The position numbers were made by a program, and so were the translations under genes. Positions 8,226-10,000 of a stretch of DNA of 10,000 nucleotides are shown here, piece by piece. Source of the stretch: Actinidia chinensis (Eukaryota > Streptophyta > Magnoliopsida > Ericales > Actinidiaceae); assembly GCA_009663005.1 (NCBI GenBank), contig CM018890.1:11926252-11936251 (forward strand). The letters are read 5' to 3'. The stretch's first letter is position 1. Each line of letters opens with the position of its first letter. The notes beneath the pieces were generated by a model. It did no database searches. It had not been told where the DNA came from and was given only the letters and a program-made list of their open reading frames with translations.

Positions 8226-8289
8226 TACCGAACCATTGGTTTAATTTCACACGATAGTGTATGATTGAATGTATGTTCCAACCCATGCT

Positions 8290-8800
8290 AACAAGTATTC
8301 CTTACATTCATTTGATGGATATGTACGAAATTACCCGCTGTGGTGTCGTGTGTACTTGCTAAAGGTAATGATGAAACTTTGTGCGGACACAATTCATTCT
8401 TTATAACGAATGAAGTAGGAAATCGGCCTGGACACCATACACCAGATTGGCGCAAAACTTGCTATGCAAGTACACCCTTAGGACTTAAAGTTTTGCGAAG
8501 TGACTGAGGTGGTGGAATAATGAATCACCATTTGGTGGATACTGTGGAGAAACGCGGAATTATCTTATCAATGACTGCACCTTATTCTCTTCTGTTGTAC
8601 TCGGGGAAGGACTTTTTAGACCCGCCACGCATGGACGCCTAATGGAACTGCTGAAGGCTCTCGAGGTCCGCACTTGGCAGGGCGTGCTCCTCAGCTCGGG
8701 CACTCAATATAGATATGAATGAATGCTATGTTGATAAGTTCTGGATGCCTCCAGAACATGTGGGGTGAAGCTATTCTTACTGCCAACCTATATCGTGAAT
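8290..8800 (+). pseudogene. Copia integrase catalytic core remains
   Basis: The DDE-type core inserts element cDNA into the host genome. LLKVMMKLCAD-type sequence near 8358 is followed by RSD, a stop, then GGG at 8496-8516. The Asp codon at 8502-8504 is the expected second catalytic Asp. MTAPYS-like bases lie at 8570-8590, and NMWGEAILTAN-like bases at 8755-8787 mark the end of the core, split across frames. A GC-rich block interrupts it at 8621-8705. Confidence 0.8.
8621..8705. other. GC-rich block interrupting integrase
   Basis: By my count about 56 of 85 bases are G or C, against well under half on either side. The copia protein pattern needs only about 30 bp between its left and right flanks here, so most of this block looks extra. 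I recognise no source. Confidence 0.5.
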
Positions 8801-8859
8801 ATATGCCTCTCAGAAATTGATAATCCCCCTGTAAATGCAGTTTATTTAAAGGTAGGGGC

Positions 8860-9290
8860 CGACTTAGCCTTTTACGTACGTTTGGGGATGTCTTGGCAAG
8901 GTGGCCATACCTCTTCTACAAGAAAGGAAAGATTGGTCCAAACACTTGATTGTGTGTTTTATCTGTTATGGCACAAAATAGTCTGCTATCGGTTTCTTTG
9001 TATTGAGTCCTGATTACCAGTATATTCACAAGCATACCTACATGAGGTCATGAATTTCGGTCGTTCTTTAACACATTTTTGTCGGATAGAATCCATTGGT
9101 TGAGTCAATTTCGTGAAATGGATTCTACATCCTGCTAATGAACAGCATCCAGACCAAAAAGATGATTTAAAATAAAATTGAGACGTAGCAAGAGAGCTAG
9201 AATGTCAACATCTTTGGTCCCAGACTTCCTAACTTATATGTTTAGAAAGTGAGCCTCAGACATAACAAGGAAGCAGTGAGTTTGTCCTGA
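8860..9290 (+). pseudogene. Copia inter-domain region between integrase and reverse transcriptase
   Basis: WGCLGKVAIPL-type bases near 8884-8915 and a segment reading CVF-CY near 8950-8975 are the usual link after the copia integrase core. The frame starting at 9181 then reads RRSKRARMSTSLVPDFLTYM, a variable linker typical before reverse transcriptase, and stops at 9250-9252. Confidence 0.7.
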
Positions 9291-10000
9291 AGGGTCCATT
9301 GTGGAACGAGTCTATTAGAGTGAGATTGAATCCATTCTCAAATCATACGTGGGAACTGGTGAATTTACCGCCAGGCCGGGTAAGCCTTTGGGCTACAAAG
9401 GATCTTCAAGAGAAAGATGAAAGCAGATGGATTCAATAGAGAAGTACAAAGCTAGATTGTTCTCAAAGATATAAACAAAAGAGGTCTAATTTCTTTGTAC
9501 TTTATTCACAGTCTCAGAAAATTTACATCTATTAGGATGATAATTGCGATCGCAAGCTTTGCGAATCTGTCGAGATCATCATGATGGATGTTAAAACAGC
9601 TTCCTGAATGGAGATTTGATTGAAGAATCTACATGGAACAACCTGAGGGTTTTTCCGCACCTAGAAAGAAGGAAAGTCTTTGTAGACTTGTAAATAATTG
9701 TTGGTCTCAAGCAAGCAACAAAACAATGGCATGAAGTTTGACAATGGTATTGTATAGTGGCTTCAAAACACGGAAGGGATAAATGTGTATATGTCAAGGA
9801 CACAAACGAAGGGTATTGTTATTTGTGGTCTTTACATTGCTGGATAACATGTTGGTAGTAACGATAAAAATTAAAGTTCATCAAATCTACCAACAAGACC
9901 TAATTAAATTCGAAATTTGATATGAAGGATATGGGCCTAGCAGAAGTGATTTCTGGGGGTGACGATTATACAGAACATCTTGAGCGGACTTGCACTTTCT
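9290..10000 (+). pseudogene. Copia reverse transcriptase, 5' two-thirds, broken
   Basis: Landmarks in order are tgggaactggtgaattt (WELVN, about 9350), MKADG and EKYKARL (9439-9459), MDVKTA then a premature stop (9584-9607), MEQPEGF-type bases (9632-9652), a GLKQA-KQWH-type segment (9703-9735) and KFDMKDMGLAE-type bases (9908-9942). The catalytic Y-V-D-D position (9832-9852) is destroyed: tacattgctggataacatg does not encode the two aspartates in any frame. At 9599-9607 one missing T turns the Phe-Leu of the motif into Ser-stop. The domain runs off the window. Confidence 0.9.

Larger units (their letters stand above)
6640..10000 (+). mobile_element. Degenerate Ty1/copia LTR retrotransposon, internal region, runs off right edge
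   Basis: Domains appear in the copia order Gag, zinc knuckle, protease, GAG-pre-integrase, integrase, reverse transcriptase. Integrase before reverse transcriptase separates copia from gypsy. Diagnostic readable pieces are CFNCNKFG (7407-7430), WWIYTGATRH (7573-7602), the coding remains RSD-stop-GG (8496-8513), KRARMSTSLVPDFLTYM (9190-9240), EKYKARL (9439-9459) and MDVKTA (9584-9601). The motif wording resembles the Tnt1/Tork side of plant copia, but the lineage is only a guess. It is non-autonomous: frames change repeatedly and stops are frequent. RNase H and the 3' LTR, if present, lie beyond the window, and the 5' LTR is not certain. Confidence 0.95.

Noticed and set aside
8765..9013. An 82-codon plus-strand open frame as an independent small gene
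   Set aside because: It is part of the copia region following the integrase core; its LDCVFYLLWH segment is an in-frame piece of that polyprotein.
1..10000. CRISPR arrays, tRNA or rRNA genes, bacterial operons
   Set aside because: No regularly spaced repeats, no cloverleaf-type sequence and no ribosome-binding-site-led gene strings were seen; the window is plant nuclear DNA.

Overview
This is eukaryotic nuclear DNA, almost certainly from a flowering plant. It is AT-rich, has introns with GT donors and AG acceptors, and carries a plant-type Ty1/copia retrotransposon. Nothing in it looks bacterial, and no long open reading frame is intact.

Region 1 (1 to about 3830, minus strand) is the 5' part of a gene for clathrin heavy chain, the main subunit of the vesicle coat. 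I can place eleven exons, from the ATG at 3649 down to 174, and the gene runs off the left edge. They cover the N-terminal beta-propeller, which binds adaptors, and the start of the linker/ankle. Exon order and nearly all splice sites are preserved, but small insertions and deletions break the frame within almost every exon.

Region 2 (about 3830 to 6640) has no recognisable protein gene. Next to the clathrin start are a pyrimidine-rich leader, a telo-box and a promoter candidate. At 4275-4427 there is a minus-strand relic resembling an LTR end followed by an initiator-methionine tRNA primer-binding site. At about 4560-5060 a plus-strand stretch looks like a promoter/leader, perhaps the 5' LTR of the downstream element. 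After that come purine-rich sequence, a 76-bp tandem duplication, a TA microsatellite and very AT-rich DNA.

Region 3 (about 6640 to 10000, plus strand) is a broken Ty1/copia element in canonical order: Gag, zinc knuckle, aspartic protease, GAG-pre-integrase, integrase and reverse transcriptase, running off the right edge. It has many frameshifts and stops. The protease catalytic Asp is Tyr, the reverse transcriptase active-site motif is lost, a 50-bp poly(T) tract interrupts the protease end, and a GC-rich block of about 85 bp sits inside integrase.

I did not find a new biological system. The most notable feature is that a conserved housekeeping gene and a transposon show the same dense, indel-heavy disruption. 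That pattern suggests an unpolished long-read assembly as much as real decay, and it should be settled before either is called a pseudogene.
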